A stretch of 64,000 nt of DNA from Phaeobacter sp. J2-8 (GTDB lineage: Bacteria; Pseudomonadota; Alphaproteobacteria; Rhodobacterales; Rhodobacteraceae): assembly GCF_022867865.1 (NCBI RefSeq), contig NZ_JALIEC010000001.1:186001-250000 (forward strand). Direction: 5' to 3'. This document shows, in pieces, positions 27,701 to 36,192 of the stretch. The position numbers were made by a program, and so were the translations under genes. Numbering within the stretch: the stretch's first letter is position 1; each line of letters starts with the position of its first letter. The notes under the pieces are model-generated. The model was not told where the DNA came from. It did no database searches and worked only from the letters and a program-made list of their open reading frames with translations.

Positions 27701-28888
27701 ATGCGCGAAACTCAGATCGAAATTCAAACCCACGACACGATTGTCGATATTGGCGAGGCGCTTTGGGATGCCTGTGCTTGTCCGGAAACTGCGGATGGCG
27801 GGCGGCCCATTGACCCCTTTACCACCTATCGGTTTCTGCATGCGTTGGAGGAAAGCGGATCGGTTGGGCGCGGCACCGGCTGGCAGCCGACCTATCTGAC
27901 CGCGCGGCTGGGGGATCAGGTGGTGGCCTGTACGCCGCTCTATGCCAAGAGCCACAGCCAGGGCGAATATATTTTCGACCACAATTGGGCGCATGCCTAT
28001 GAAAATGCCGGCGGCGACTATTATCCGAAACTCCAGATTGCCGTGCCCTTTACCCCTGCGACCGGGCGGCGGTTTCTGGCGCGTCCGGGGTTTGAAGAGA
28101 TCGGTATATCCGCCTTGATCCAAGGGGCCATTCGTCTTGCGTCGAACAATCATCTGTCTTCGCTGCACATCACCTTTTGCACCGAAGAAGAGGCCAAGGC
28201 CGGGCAGGAAATCGGCCTGTTAACCCGGCAAAGCCAGCAATTTCACTGGTTGAACGACGGCTATGGCGATTTCGATGCCTTTCTTGCGGCGTTGTCGTCG
28301 CGCAAGCGCAAGAATATCCGCAAGGAACGCCAGCGCGCACAGGGCTTTGGCGGCAGCATTCGCACCCTGACCGGCGATCAGATTGCGCCAGAGCATTGGG
28401 ATGCCTTCTGGGTGTTTTATCAGGATACCGGGTCGCGCAAATGGGGCACGCCCTATCTGACGCGCGCATTTTTTGATATCGCGCATGAGGTGCTGCGCGA
28501 CGACATCGCGCTGGTTCTGGCCGAACGCGACGGGGCGCCGGTGGCGGGCGCGCTGAATTTTATCGGACGGGACGTGTTGTTTGGCCGCTATTGGGGCTGC
28601 GTCGAAGATCACCCCTGTTTGCACTTCGAGGCCTGTTATTACCAAGCAATTGAATTTGCGATAAAACACCGTCTAAGCCGGGTCGAGGCAGGGGCGCAGG
28701 GGGAACATAAGCTGGCGCGCGGATATCTGCCGGTGCCCTGTCATTCACTGCATTGGGTGGCGGACAAGGGTTTTTCTGACGCAATTTCGAAATATCTTAT
28801 CGCCGAGCGCGCGGCAATTGACGAAGACATCGAGATCCTGACCAGCTATGGTCCGTTCCGGCGTGACAACCAGGAGGAACAGCAATGA
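27701..28888 (+). CDS. GNAT/FemAB-like acyltransferase (PF04339-type)
   Basis: A 395-residue member of a conserved proteobacterial family related to peptidoglycan FemAB aminoacyl transferases and GNAT enzymes. The Arg/Lys-rich patch [19 protein letters not shown] (about residues 200-218) and [19 protein letters not shown] with [17 protein letters not shown] are family signatures. No signal peptide. Substrate not established for the family. The final ATGA overlaps the PCD gene start. Confidence 0.8.
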   Translation: MRETQIEIQTHDTIVDIGEALWDACACPETADGGRPIDPFTTYRFLHALEESGSVGRGTGWQPTYLTARLGDQVVACTPLYAKSHSQGEYIFDHNWAHAYENAGGDYYPKLQIAVPFTPATGRRFLARPGFEEIGISALIQGAIRLASNNHLSSLHITFCTEEEAKAGQEIGLLTRQSQQFHWLNDGYGDFDAFLAALSSRKRKNIRKERQRAQGFGGSIRTLTGDQIAPEHWDAFWVFYQDTGSRKWGTPYLTRAFFDIAHEVLRDDIALVLAERDGAPVAGALNFIGRDVLFGRYWGCVEDHPCLHFEACYYQAIEFAIKHRLSRVEAGAQGEHKLARGYLPVPCHSLHWVADKGFSDAISKYLIAERAAIDEDIEILTSYGPFRRDNQEEQQ

Positions 28889-29199
28889 GCGAGAAACTTT
28901 CCGACACCGGGCGAAAGACCATGCTCGACCCATTGATCGCTGTCGGCTGGGCGCTGGACGCGGAACGCGATGCGATCAGCAAACGCTATGATTTCAAAGA
29001 CTTCATCACGGCTTTTGGCTGGATGACGCAGGTGGCGATCTATGCTGAAAAGTGGAACCATCACCCGGAATGGCGCAATGTCTACAAAACCGTCAATGTC
29101 ACATTGACCACCCATGATTTGGGCGGGTTGAGCACGGCGGATGTGAAATTGGCCCGCAAAATGGAACAATTGGCAGAGCCGCTGCCAAAACCGGAATAG
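28885..29199 (+). CDS. phhB: 4a-hydroxytetrahydrobiopterin dehydratase (pterin carbinolamine dehydratase)
   Basis: Small 104-residue PCD/DCoH fold. The active-site signature is [20 protein letters not shown], with both His, then TTHDLGGLS. It normally recycles the pterin cofactor of phenylalanine hydroxylase, or repairs tetrahydropterin. No phhA is in the window, so here it may be a general pterin-repair enzyme. Start overlaps the previous stop by four bases. Confidence 0.88.
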   Translation: MSEKLSDTGRKTMLDPLIAVGWALDAERDAISKRYDFKDFITAFGWMTQVAIYAEKWNHHPEWRNVYKTVNVTLTTHDLGGLSTADVKLARKMEQLAEPLPKPE

Positions 29200-29228
29200 G
29201 GCGCGCGCCGATGGTGCTGCGCGCGCCC
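29199..29228. terminator. GC-rich hairpin between convergent genes
   Basis: Perfect 9-bp stem GGGCGCGCG (29199-29207) with CGCGCGCCC (29220-29228) and a 12-base loop, immediately after the PCD stop and before the peroxiredoxin stop. There is no T-run, so termination on either strand is only inferred. Confidence 0.4.
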
Positions 29229-29243
29229 CATGTCTAAAAGGTC

Positions 29244-29732
29244 TCAGACCTCGGCGAGCAGCGCCTCACCAGAGCTGATTTCGCAGGTGCCAGGCGAGGC
29301 TTCTTCGTTCAGAACCTTCACAACACCATCTTCGACCAACAGCGCATAGCGCTTGGAGCGGCCATGCAGCCCGGCGGGCGGGGCATCGAAATCCATGCCG
29401 ATCGCCTTGGTAAAGCTGCCATCGGCATCGCCAAGGAATGTAAGGCCGGCCTCGGTTGCGCCGGTGGCTTCGCCCCAGGCCTGCATCACGAAGGGGTCAT
29501 TGACCGACACGCAGATGATTTCATCCACGCCTTTGCCGTCAAACGCGGCCTTGTTGCGGATGAAGCTGGGCACATGCGCGGTGCTGCAGGTGCCGGTATA
29601 GGCGCCGGGCAGACCAAACAGCACAACCTTGCGGCCCGCCAGTTTCGGGCCCAGGTCCACCGCTTCGGGGCCTTCGCCGCCCATTTGCAGCAAAGTTGCC
29701 TGGGGCAGGGTGTCGCCAACTGAAATCGTCAT
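29244..29732 (-). CDS. Peroxiredoxin, Prx5 type
   Basis: Thiol peroxidase of 162 aa from ATG at 29732. The peroxidatic Cys is in PGAYTGTCSTAHVPSF, the typical Prx5 motif (PGAFTPTCS-like). The resolving region includes VNDPFVMQAWGEATGA. It reduces hydrogen peroxide and organic peroxides using glutaredoxin or thioredoxin. An earlier in-frame start at 29846 overlaps the neighbouring gene and lacks homology. Divergent from a flavoprotein reductase; the two share a 105-base promoter region. Confidence 0.87.
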   Translation of the reverse strand: MTISVGDTLPQATLLQMGGEGPEAVDLGPKLAGRKVVLFGLPGAYTGTCSTAHVPSFIRNKAAFDGKGVDEIICVSVNDPFVMQAWGEATGATEAGLTFLGDADGSFTKAIGMDFDAPPAGLHGRSKRYALLVEDGVVKVLNEEASPGTCEISSGEALLAEV

Positions 29733-29837
29733 GTCAAAACTTCCTATTGGATTTGCGTTTCCTTGAACCAGCGATATAGGGTCTGGCCATGCAGAGGCCA
29801 GCGGGAATTTCGATCCGCATGACCGGGAGGATAGAAT

Positions 29838-31046
29838 TTGAAACATTTCATCATCATTGGCGGCGGACAGGCCGGGGCGTCACTGGTGGCCAAGCTGCGC
29901 AAGGATGGATTTGACGGCGCGATCACGCTGATCGGTGCCGAAGCTGTGCCACCTTATGAGCGGCCACCATTGTCCAAGGCGTATTTGCTGGGTGAAATGG
30001 CGCAAGAGCGGCTCTATCTGCGGCCGGAACATTTTTATGGCGATCAGGATATCACATTGCGGCTGGGCGCGACGGTGACCGGGATCGATCGCGCGGCACA
30101 GACTGTGTCTCTGGGGGACGAGGTGTTGCCCTATGACGCGCTGGCGCTGTGCACCGGGTCACATCCGCGGCGCTTGCCGGCGGCCATTGGCGGTGATCTG
30201 GAAAACGTCTTTGTGGTGCGCACCCTGGCCGATGTCGACGCGATGGAACCATGTGTGCGCGACGGCGCGCGGGCCTTGATCGTCGGCGGCGGCTATATCG
30301 GGCTCGAGGCGGCGGCGGTCGCGGCCAAGAAAGGGATGCAGGTCACGCTGGTGGAAATGGGCGACCGGATCCTGCAACGGGTTGCGGCACCGGAGACATC
30401 GGATTTTTTCCGCAAACTGCACAGCGATCATGGCGTCGACATTCGCGAAGGTGTCGGCCTGGACCGGCTGTTGGGGACGGGCAAGGTCAGCGGCGCGCGG
30501 CTGAGCGATGGCAGTGAAATTGACGTCGATATGGTCGTGGCGGGTGTCGGCATCGTGCCCGCCACCGAACTGGCCGAGGCGGCGGGGCTGGTGATCGACA
30601 ACGGTATTCATACCGATGCATATGGCCAAACCAGCGATCCGCATATCTGGGCGGCGGGTGATTGCACATCTTTCCCCTATCGCGGCGGCCGTATCCGGCT
30701 GGAAAGCGTGCCAAACGCGATTGATCAGGCCGAGGTTGTGGCGCAAAACATGATGGGCGGGGCGGTCGAATATGTCGCCAAGCCGTGGTTCTGGTCCGAT
30801 CAATATGAGTGCAAACTGCAAATCGCCGGGCTGAACCGGGGTTATGATCATGTGGAAACCCGCCATGGCGAGGACGGGCGCCTGTCGTTCTGGTACTTCC
30901 ATGGTGATGAATTGGTTGCGGTGGATGCCCTGAACGACGCGCGCGGCTATATGGTGGCCAAGCGGTTGATTGAGGCGGGCAAAACCGTCACCCGTGCACA
31001 GGTGCATACACCTGACGCCGATATGAAAAAGCTGCTGCGCGGCTGA
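29838..31046 (+). CDS. NAD(P)/FAD-dependent ferredoxin/rubredoxin reductase family protein
   Basis: A 402-residue flavoprotein with an FAD motif (IIGGGQAGASLVAKLRKDG), an NAD motif (LIVGGGYIGLEAAAVAAKKG) and the second FAD motif HIWAAGDCTSF. ERPPLSKAYLLGE is characteristic of reductases that feed ferredoxin/rubredoxin to oxygenases or P450s (ThcD, PdR type). Initiates at TTG (29838) with GGAGG at 29826-29830. The stop overlaps rsmD (TGATG). No ferredoxin or oxygenase gene is adjacent, so its electron acceptor is unknown. Confidence 0.85.
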   Translation: MKHFIIIGGGQAGASLVAKLRKDGFDGAITLIGAEAVPPYERPPLSKAYLLGEMAQERLYLRPEHFYGDQDITLRLGATVTGIDRAAQTVSLGDEVLPYDALALCTGSHPRRLPAAIGGDLENVFVVRTLADVDAMEPCVRDGARALIVGGGYIGLEAAAVAAKKGMQVTLVEMGDRILQRVAAPETSDFFRKLHSDHGVDIREGVGLDRLLGTGKVSGARLSDGSEIDVDMVVAGVGIVPATELAEAAGLVIDNGIHTDAYGQTSDPHIWAAGDCTSFPYRGGRIRLESVPNAIDQAEVVAQNMMGGAVEYVAKPWFWSDQYECKLQIAGLNRGYDHVETRHGEDGRLSFWYFHGDELVAVDALNDARGYMVAKRLIEAGKTVTRAQVHTPDADMKKLLRG

Positions 31047-31609
31047 TGCGGATCATTGCAGGGACACATCGGGGCCGGGCGTTGACACCGGTGGGCAAGG
31101 GCGATGCCGGCGCACATTTGCGCCCGACCACGGACCGGGTGCGCGAAAGCCTGTTTTCGATGCTGGGCGGCGGGCGGTTTGGCGCGCCGTTTGACGACAC
31201 CCGTGTGCTGGATCTTTTTGCGGGCACTGGCGCGCTGGGGCTGGAGGCGCTGTCGCGCGGCGCGGCGCATGTCACCTTTGTGGATGATGGCCGCAAGGCC
31301 CAGAAGCTGATCCGCAGCAATATCGCCCTGTTGCGGGAAGAGGCGCAGACAACGCTGATCAGTCGTGATGCCACCCGTCTGCCGCCCAATGAGGGCGCGG
31401 CGTTTGACCTGGTGTTTCTTGACCCGCCTTATGGCAAGGGGATGGGCGAGCGGGCGCTTCTGGCGGCGCGCACCGGCGGCTGGATTGCCGAGGATGCACT
31501 GATCGTTTGGGAAGAAAACGCAAGCCAACACGCGCCCGAGGGGTTCACCCTGCTGGAGACGCGGCGTTATGGCGACACCCATGTCAACCTTTTGGAGCCT
31601 TTAGGCTAA
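31046..31609 (+). CDS. rsmD: 16S rRNA (guanine966-N2)-methyltransferase RsmD
   Basis: SAM-dependent rRNA methyltransferase, 187 aa. N-terminal MRIIAGTHRGRAL and RPTTDRVRESLFSML are RsmD signatures; motif I is VLDLFAGTGALGLEALSRGA, and the catalytic DPPY motif is in FDLVFLDPPYGKG. Start codon overlaps the stop of the upstream reductase. Downstream is a gap followed by convergent rlmH. Confidence 0.9.
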   Translation: MRIIAGTHRGRALTPVGKGDAGAHLRPTTDRVRESLFSMLGGGRFGAPFDDTRVLDLFAGTGALGLEALSRGAAHVTFVDDGRKAQKLIRSNIALLREEAQTTLISRDATRLPPNEGAAFDLVFLDPPYGKGMGERALLAARTGGWIAEDALIVWEENASQHAPEGFTLLETRRYGDTHVNLLEPLG

Positions 31610-31897
31610 AACCGTTGTGGCATTGCGGTGACAGGTCGCAAATAATGTGCTATGCGTGATCCATACATGCGGCCATTCCAACGACGGCAACGTCCCAGGC
31701 ACAGTATGCCACGGCATCGGATCGCAAAGCACGGGCCGCATTCCCTGCGGTTTTCGCGATTCAGGTGCCGTGGGCTTTGCCGCTGGTGCCCCCTTGGAAA
31801 GACCATATCGTATCTGGCCCCGGTACATGTGCCGGTCGCAAACTTCGCTATGGTGGGCCCGACCCGGTTTGCCCCGGCTTGACGCTGGATGCGGCGG
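31610..31897. other. Gap between rsmD and rlmH with no recognised gene
   Basis: About 288 bases between the convergent stops of rsmD and rlmH. Several open frames of 60-110 codons cross it on both strands, but none has a ribosome site, a recognisable domain or a signal peptide, and their composition (many Arg/Pro/Cys) is that of frame shadows. I see no clear terminator. Confidence 0.5.
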
Positions 31898-32367
31898 CTA
31901 TGTCCGGTGATAGGGCGCACCGGCAAGGATCGACGCCGCACGGTAAAGCTGTTCTGTCAACATCACCCGGACGAGCATATGCGGCCAGACCATTTTGCCA
32001 AATGACAGGGCCAGATCACATTCGCGGCGCAGATCCGGGGCGATGCCATCCGCCCCGCCAATGATCAACGCCAGATCGCCCCGCCCATCGTCGCGAAACC
32101 GCGCCAGGGTGTTGGCAAAATCCGGGAAGACATCAGCTTGCCCCGCTCGTCCAGCGCGATGCGCACCGCCCCCTGCGGTAGGGCACGCCGCAGCAAACCA
32201 GCCTCGGCTGTCATGCCGCCGCCTTTGCGATCTTCGACCTCGTGCAACGACAAAGGGCCAAGCCCAAGGGCCCGGCCCGTTCTATCGAAGCGGGTGGTAT
32301 AGTCGTCGATCAGCGTCTTTTCCGGGCCCGTCCGAAGACGGCCAACAGCGCAAACATGAACGCGCAT
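31898..32367 (-). CDS. rlmH: 23S rRNA (pseudouridine1915-N3)-methyltransferase RlmH (frameshifted)
   Basis: SPOUT-family methyltransferase acting on 70S ribosomes. ATG at 32367 gives MRVHVCAVGRLRTGPEKTLI. The reading breaks at GGG 32123-32125: one added base turns the end into SSPDFANTLARF, then LALIIGGADGIAPDL (SAM knot), LALSFGKMVWPHMLVRVMLT and EQLYRAASILAGAPYH, the exact RlmH C-terminus. Repaired length is about 156 aa, as in E. coli (155). Because this gene is normally conserved intact, the indel is probably a sequence error. It follows rsfS by 25 bases, the usual bacterial order. Confidence 0.88.
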
Positions 32368-32392
32368 CAAACTGGATCAGTCACGGGGCGGT

Positions 32393-32830
32393 TCAGTTCT
32401 GAACCGGGGTCCGTTTGGCGGCCTTATCCGTGGGCAACCACATCTTTTCCAGCTGATAGAATTCGCGCACCTCGGGACGGAAGATGTGAACAATCACATC
32501 GCCGGTGTCGATCAGGACCCAATCGCCGGTATCCTTGCCTTCGGTTTTGGCCAGCCGACCGAAATCGGATTTCAGCGTATCAACCAGCTTTTCCGACATC
32601 GCCGCAACCTGGCGCGATGACCGACCGGAACAGATCACCATGTAGTCACCCATGGCGGTTTTGCCGCGCAGATCAATCTGCACGATTTCCTCGGCCTTGC
32701 CGTCAGAAAGAGAAGAAAGGATATGCGCAAGCAGCTCTTCGCTGGAAACTTCCGCGTGTTGGCCCGTCTGCTGACCCGTCTGAGGGGCGCCTTGAACGGC
32801 AGGGCGTGCCGCTTCAATGGTGGGAGTCAG
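32393..32830 (-). CDS. rsfS: Ribosomal silencing factor RsfS, start codon uncertain
   Basis: Binds ribosomal protein L14 and blocks subunit joining in slow growth. Core motifs: KAEEIVQIDLRGKTAMGDYMVICSGRSSRQVAA and DTGDWVLIDTGDVIVHIFRPEVREFYQLEKMW. The frame is open back to a TTG at 32860. A strong Shine-Dalgarno AAGGAGG lies within that upstream part, eight bases before an in-frame CTG at 32830, which would give (M)TPTIEAARPAV, about 145 aa. I use 32830 as the likelier start. CTG initiation is rare, so a miscalled ATG is also possible. Confidence 0.85.
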   Translation of the reverse strand: MTPTIEAARPAVQGAPQTGQQTGQHAEVSSEELLAHILSSLSDGKAEEIVQIDLRGKTAMGDYMVICSGRSSRQVAAMSEKLVDTLKSDFGRLAKTEGKDTGDWVLIDTGDVIVHIFRPEVREFYQLEKMWLPTDKAAKRTPVQN

Positions 32831-32845
32831 GACAATGTCCTCCTT
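32828..32845 (-). promoter_or_regulatory. Ribosome-binding site that decides the rsfS start
   Basis: AAGGAGG (32845-32839 on the coding strand), then eight bases, then CTG at 32830-32828. No ATG or GTG is available at this spacing. The site would be meaningless for the alternative TTG start at 32860, because it lies downstream of it. Confidence 0.5.
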
Positions 32846-32923
32846 GCTGTCGCGCCGCAATGCCCGGGCGCAGGGCGTACCTCAAGATAGCAAGCCAAGT
32901 GTCACATTTCAATGAAGCCCTGT

Positions 32924-34279
32924 TCAGGAGTGCGATATGTCGCTGTCTGTTGCCGGATGCGCCCCATCTTTCAGCATGCGGACCTCGCGCTGGGGGAAGG
33001 GAATCGAAATATCGTGTTCCTTGAATGTATCCCATAGTGCCAGGTAAACATTGCCCCGGATATTGGTCAGCCCGCCGGTGGGATCGCTGATCCAGAAGCG
33101 CAGGATGTAATCCACCGAACTGTCGCCAAAGCCGACGATGTGGCAGACCGGTGTCTTGGGATGTTCCAGCACCCGTTCGACCCCCGCCGCCGCAGCAATC
33201 GCCAATTTGCGCACCAGATGCGGGTCGTCGCCGTATGCCGTGCCGAAAAAGATGTCGAGCCGGACAAAATCCGATGAATGCGACCAATTCACCACCTGAC
33301 CAGTGATCAGATCTTCATTCGGGATCAGATATTCGCGGCCATCGCGGGTGACGACGCTGACGTAGCGCGCGCCAAGGCTGTTGATCCAGCCGAATGTTTC
33401 GCCCAGGCTGATGACGTCGCCAGGCTTGATCGACTTGTCGAGCAGGATGATGATGCCGGACACCAGATTCGACACCACCTTTTGCAGACCAAAGCCCAGC
33501 CCGACACCAATCGCGCCCGACAACACCGCCAACCCGGTGAGATCGACGCCGACTAGGTTCAAGCCCAGGAAAAACGCCGCGCCATAGAGCAGAACCTGCA
33601 GGAATTTCACCGCCAGCACCTGCATCGAGGGCGAGATGTCCTCGTTGCGGCGAATGCGGGCAGAGCTGATAGTGGCGACAAACCGGGCGGCGGCGATCAG
33701 CACCGCCAACATGACCAGCGCCTGAACCACCAACCAGGCAGAAAGCCGGGTGTCCCCCATCGACACCGCGATGCTTTCCAACAGCGTCTGCGAGGTTTCG
33801 GTCAACCCGAGGATCGACAGCGTCACCCAGATCCAGGCGCCATAACGCACCGTGCTGCGCACCAACGGATTGTCGATCAGCCGGGTGGCAAAGACCACAA
33901 ACAGCCAGGCTGTCGCCAGATTGGCAAGTATTCCAAGCAGATAGGAACGCGACGGCCAGGTCAGCTCGCGCATGATCAATACGGCGATCCACATGATGAT
34001 GACATAGATGATCATGCGCAATCGGCGGTGCACCATCACCAGAAACCGCATACGCCACCGTGGCCAGCCTTCGCGTGCGCGCATCCAGTCATGCAATCGC
34101 GGGCGGGCCACATGGCCCATGGCCCAGGCCAGGCCAAAAAGACCCAGCGCAATGCCAATCTGATAGAGGTTCCAGGGCCGCATCAGCATGTTGAGATAGA
34201 ACTCTCCCCAGGCCACCGCATTGGTCAGGAAGGTCTGAATCAATTCCAACGGTGTTGCGGCGGGAGTGTCGGGGTTCAT
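32924..34279 (-). CDS. MscS family mechanosensitive ion channel
   Basis: A 451-residue inner-membrane channel. The N-terminal half has about five or six hydrophobic spans, more than the three of E. coli MscS. The pore helix and beta domain follow: VDLTGLAVLSGAIGVGLGFGLQKVVSNLVSGIIILLDKS, then IKPGDVISLGETFGWI and the loop YLIPNEDLITGQVVNWSHS. It releases solutes on osmotic downshock. The C-terminal LRFWISDPTGGLTNIRGNVY is common in this long MscS subtype. The next gene upstream is a lipoprotein 65 bases away. Confidence 0.87.
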   Translation of the reverse strand: MNPDTPAATPLELIQTFLTNAVAWGEFYLNMLMRPWNLYQIGIALGLFGLAWAMGHVARPRLHDWMRAREGWPRWRMRFLVMVHRRLRMIIYVIIMWIAVLIMRELTWPSRSYLLGILANLATAWLFVVFATRLIDNPLVRSTVRYGAWIWVTLSILGLTETSQTLLESIAVSMGDTRLSAWLVVQALVMLAVLIAAARFVATISSARIRRNEDISPSMQVLAVKFLQVLLYGAAFFLGLNLVGVDLTGLAVLSGAIGVGLGFGLQKVVSNLVSGIIILLDKSIKPGDVISLGETFGWINSLGARYVSVVTRDGREYLIPNEDLITGQVVNWSHSSDFVRLDIFFGTAYGDDPHLVRKLAIAAAAGVERVLEHPKTPVCHIVGFGDSSVDYILRFWISDPTGGLTNIRGNVYLALWDTFKEHDISIPFPQREVRMLKDGAHPATDSDISHS

Positions 34280-34344
34280 GCGGCGTCCTGCGTGGTTGTG
34301 GGGTCAACCTTGCCCTGTTCTTGTTGTTTCGACAAGCGGTTGGA

Positions 34345-34923
34345 TCATCCCGTGGGGCAGGGGGCTTGCGCCAATGCGTCCGTGGTGCGGTGGGCCCGTG
34401 TCACGTCGGCGGCTGTCAGCCCCTTGATCAATGGCACAAAGCTGCGGCCGCCATCCAGGCTGAGATCCGCAGACACCGGGGCATTTGGCGCTGGACCTGC
34501 GCCGACGGCACATCCGGTCAATTGCAGGGTGATACTGCCAGTGGTGGCATCGGGCGCTTCGGCTTTCCAGGCTTGGACCATCGTCTGAACCGTGCGCAAA
34601 TCTGCGGCGTCCTGGTCTGACAATGTCCAGATCTCACCATCGGAGACAAAGGCATAACGCGCCTCACGCTGCGCGCCGATGTCGGCGCGTTCGGCCCGCA
34701 CCACAAGTGTCGCGCCATCTGGCGGGATTTGTAGCCCGTCGGGCAGGTGCAGTCGCGCGGCAAAATCTGCTGGATCGGTCGTCATCGGGTTCAGCTGGGC
34801 CAATCGTGCCATGGCAACAGGATTGACCGAGCTGCATCCGACACATGTCAGAGCGGCGCAAAGCATTACAACGGGACGCAAGGCCAGAGCGCGTGGCCAG
34901 AAAGGGCGTAGGGGTAGGGGCAT
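34345..34923 (-). CDS. Predicted lipoprotein, unknown function
   Basis: A 192-residue protein with a signal peptide and lipobox LTCVGC (lipidated Cys near residue 29). The mature part contains ADFAARLHLPDGLQIPPDGATLVV and a C-terminal Cys pair region (LTGCAVG, APCPTG). I recognise no domain; the pattern resembles conserved hypothetical lipoproteins of Rhodobacteraceae. It precedes mscS on the same strand and is divergent from the DUF2975 gene. Confidence 0.65.
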   Translation of the reverse strand: MPLPLRPFWPRALALRPVVMLCAALTCVGCSSVNPVAMARLAQLNPMTTDPADFAARLHLPDGLQIPPDGATLVVRAERADIGAQREARYAFVSDGEIWTLSDQDAADLRTVQTMVQAWKAEAPDATTGSITLQLTGCAVGAGPAPNAPVSADLSLDGGRSFVPLIKGLTAADVTRAHRTTDALAQAPCPTG

Positions 34924-34934
34924 GGAATATCCTT

Positions 34935-34955
34935 TTTATCGAGCATAATTTATCG
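34935..34955. promoter_or_regulatory. Direct repeat in an AT-rich divergent promoter
   Basis: TTTATCG occurs at 34935-34941 and again at 34949-34955, fourteen bases apart, in a strikingly AT-rich stretch between the lipoprotein and DUF2975 starts. A second feature is TTAT-CGT-ATAA overlapping the second copy. A plausible operator for the XRE protein encoded just downstream; inferred from position. Confidence 0.4.
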
Positions 34956-34991
34956 TATAACAATAAAAAATGATTCGGAAAGGAGAATTAA

Positions 34992-35523
34992 ATGCGTGAT
35001 CACAATAGACTGCGTCGCTGGGCCAGGCGGCCTGCATGTGCTGGCCATTCTGGCGATGGTGCTGTTGGCCGTCGTGGTGGCCCTCGGGCTGTTTCTGGTC
35101 GAGCTGTCCGACGAGCTTCGGTTGGCGGCGGGACTTGATCCGGCGTTGGTGCTGGACGGATCCCGTGGGTTTTGGGTGCGGCTGGCCGGGATAATCCCGC
35201 TGGCGGCGCTGTTTTACGTGTTGTTCCAGATGGCGGCATTGTTCCGGCGTTACGCCGCGGGCGAGTTTCTGACCGATCGCTGCGCAGACCATATCTTGCG
35301 GATTGGCGTGGGGCTTTTGGTGGCGGTGGTCCTCGACATGCTCTGTCGTCCGCTTCAGATCCTGTTGGCCAGTCTGGCCAATCCGCCCGGACAGCGGGTT
35401 CTGGCGCTGTCGCTTGAGGGGGCGGATCTTGGGCAGGTGCTGGCCGGTGGTCTGATGATCGTGATTGGCTGGACAATGCATGATGCGGCCCGCGCCGCCG
35501 AAGAAAACCGGGGATTTGTCTGA
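34992..35523 (+). CDS. DUF2975 family membrane protein
   Basis: About 175 aa with four predicted membrane spans (about residues 18-40, 60-85, 100-125, 150-170). MAALFRRYAAGEFLTDRCADHILRIG is the DUF2975 hallmark. Two starts compete. ATG at 34992 has AGGAGA five bases away and opens MRDHNRLRRWARR, a good pre-membrane segment, but goes out of frame at the CC of 35031-35032, as if one C were extra. GTG at 34996 is in frame but gives a less convincing N-terminus. I favour 34992 with a one-base insertion. It overlaps the XRE gene, a pairing common for this family. Confidence 0.7.
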
Positions 35524-35759
35524 TGCAGATCGTGGTGCGTCTGGATGTCATGCTGGCGTTGCGCAAAATGCGGTCGCGCGAATTGGCCGAACATGTCGGG
35601 ATCACAGAGCAGAACATTTCGCTTTTGAAATCCGGCAAGGTCAAGGGGATCAGATTTGAAACCCTGGCCCGGATTTGCGAAGCGCTGGATTGTCAGCCCG
35701 GCGATCTGTTCGAAGCGGTCGAAGACGCGGGCGATCAAAGCGCCGGCTCGGCCCGCTGA
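35523..35759 (+). CDS. XRE family HTH regulator, YozG-like
   Basis: A 78-residue Cro/CI-type DNA-binding protein. The helix-turn-helix is SRELAEHVGITEQNISLLKSGKVKGIRFETLARICEALDC, followed by QPGDLFE, which is the standard end of the domain. Start ATG overlaps the DUF2975 stop. Small HTH proteins of this kind are regularly encoded with DUF2975 proteins; the pair probably forms a membrane-linked regulatory unit, but its signal is unknown. Confidence 0.85.
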   Translation: MQIVVRLDVMLALRKMRSRELAEHVGITEQNISLLKSGKVKGIRFETLARICEALDCQPGDLFEAVEDAGDQSAGSAR

Positions 35760-35771
35760 TCAAAAGCGGTT

Positions 35772-35933
35772 TTACCGTATGCCGGGCTTGGAGGATTCGA
35801 TCAGCCGCCACAGGCCGTCGTCGGAAAACCCGGTCCGGGATGGCGTCATGCCACCCTGTACGGATTGCACGGTAAAGGCGGCGGTCAAAACCGCCGCACA
35901 CAGCCCGACATAAATCAAACTCAGCTTACTCAT
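35772..35933 (-). CDS. Small exported or membrane peptide, 53 aa, unknown
   Basis: Reading from ATG at 35933: MSKLSLIYVGLCAAVLTAAF, then a short polar tail ending in LWRLIESSKPGIR. The N-terminus looks like a signal peptide or a single membrane anchor. No clear Shine-Dalgarno is visible. It is too short for homology by eye. It converges on the XRE gene, ending 13 bases from it. Confidence 0.45.
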   Translation of the reverse strand: MSKLSLIYVGLCAAVLTAAFTVQSVQGGMTPSRTGFSDDGLWRLIESSKPGIR

Positions 35934-36192
35934 ACCCAACAATCTGGTCCAAGGCGCGCGGGCCGCAAGAGCGACTGCATCACGATTTTCCGGAAATCAT
36001 CACCAAGGCTTGCAGGAATCTCTACCAGCCTGTAAATCGCGAGCTATGCAAATGCTGACAGATATTCAAGACCGTGCCCGCCTTCGCGAGCGGTTCTTTG
36101 GTGCGACACTTACGGTGCTCGCCCGGGCTTGAGCGAACTTTTGCCAATCCGCCCCTTTAAATGATGAACAATTGAACGGGAAAGGACCAGCC

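Noticed and set aside
31606-31941. Open frame of 111 codons on the minus strand after rsmD
   Set aside because: Overlaps the corrected end of rlmH and has an Arg/Pro/Cys-rich shadow composition.
36046-36132. A 28-codon frame upstream of leuC as a leucine leader peptide
   Set aside because: Only four scattered Leu, no run of Leu codons, no ribosome site and no attenuator hairpins following it.
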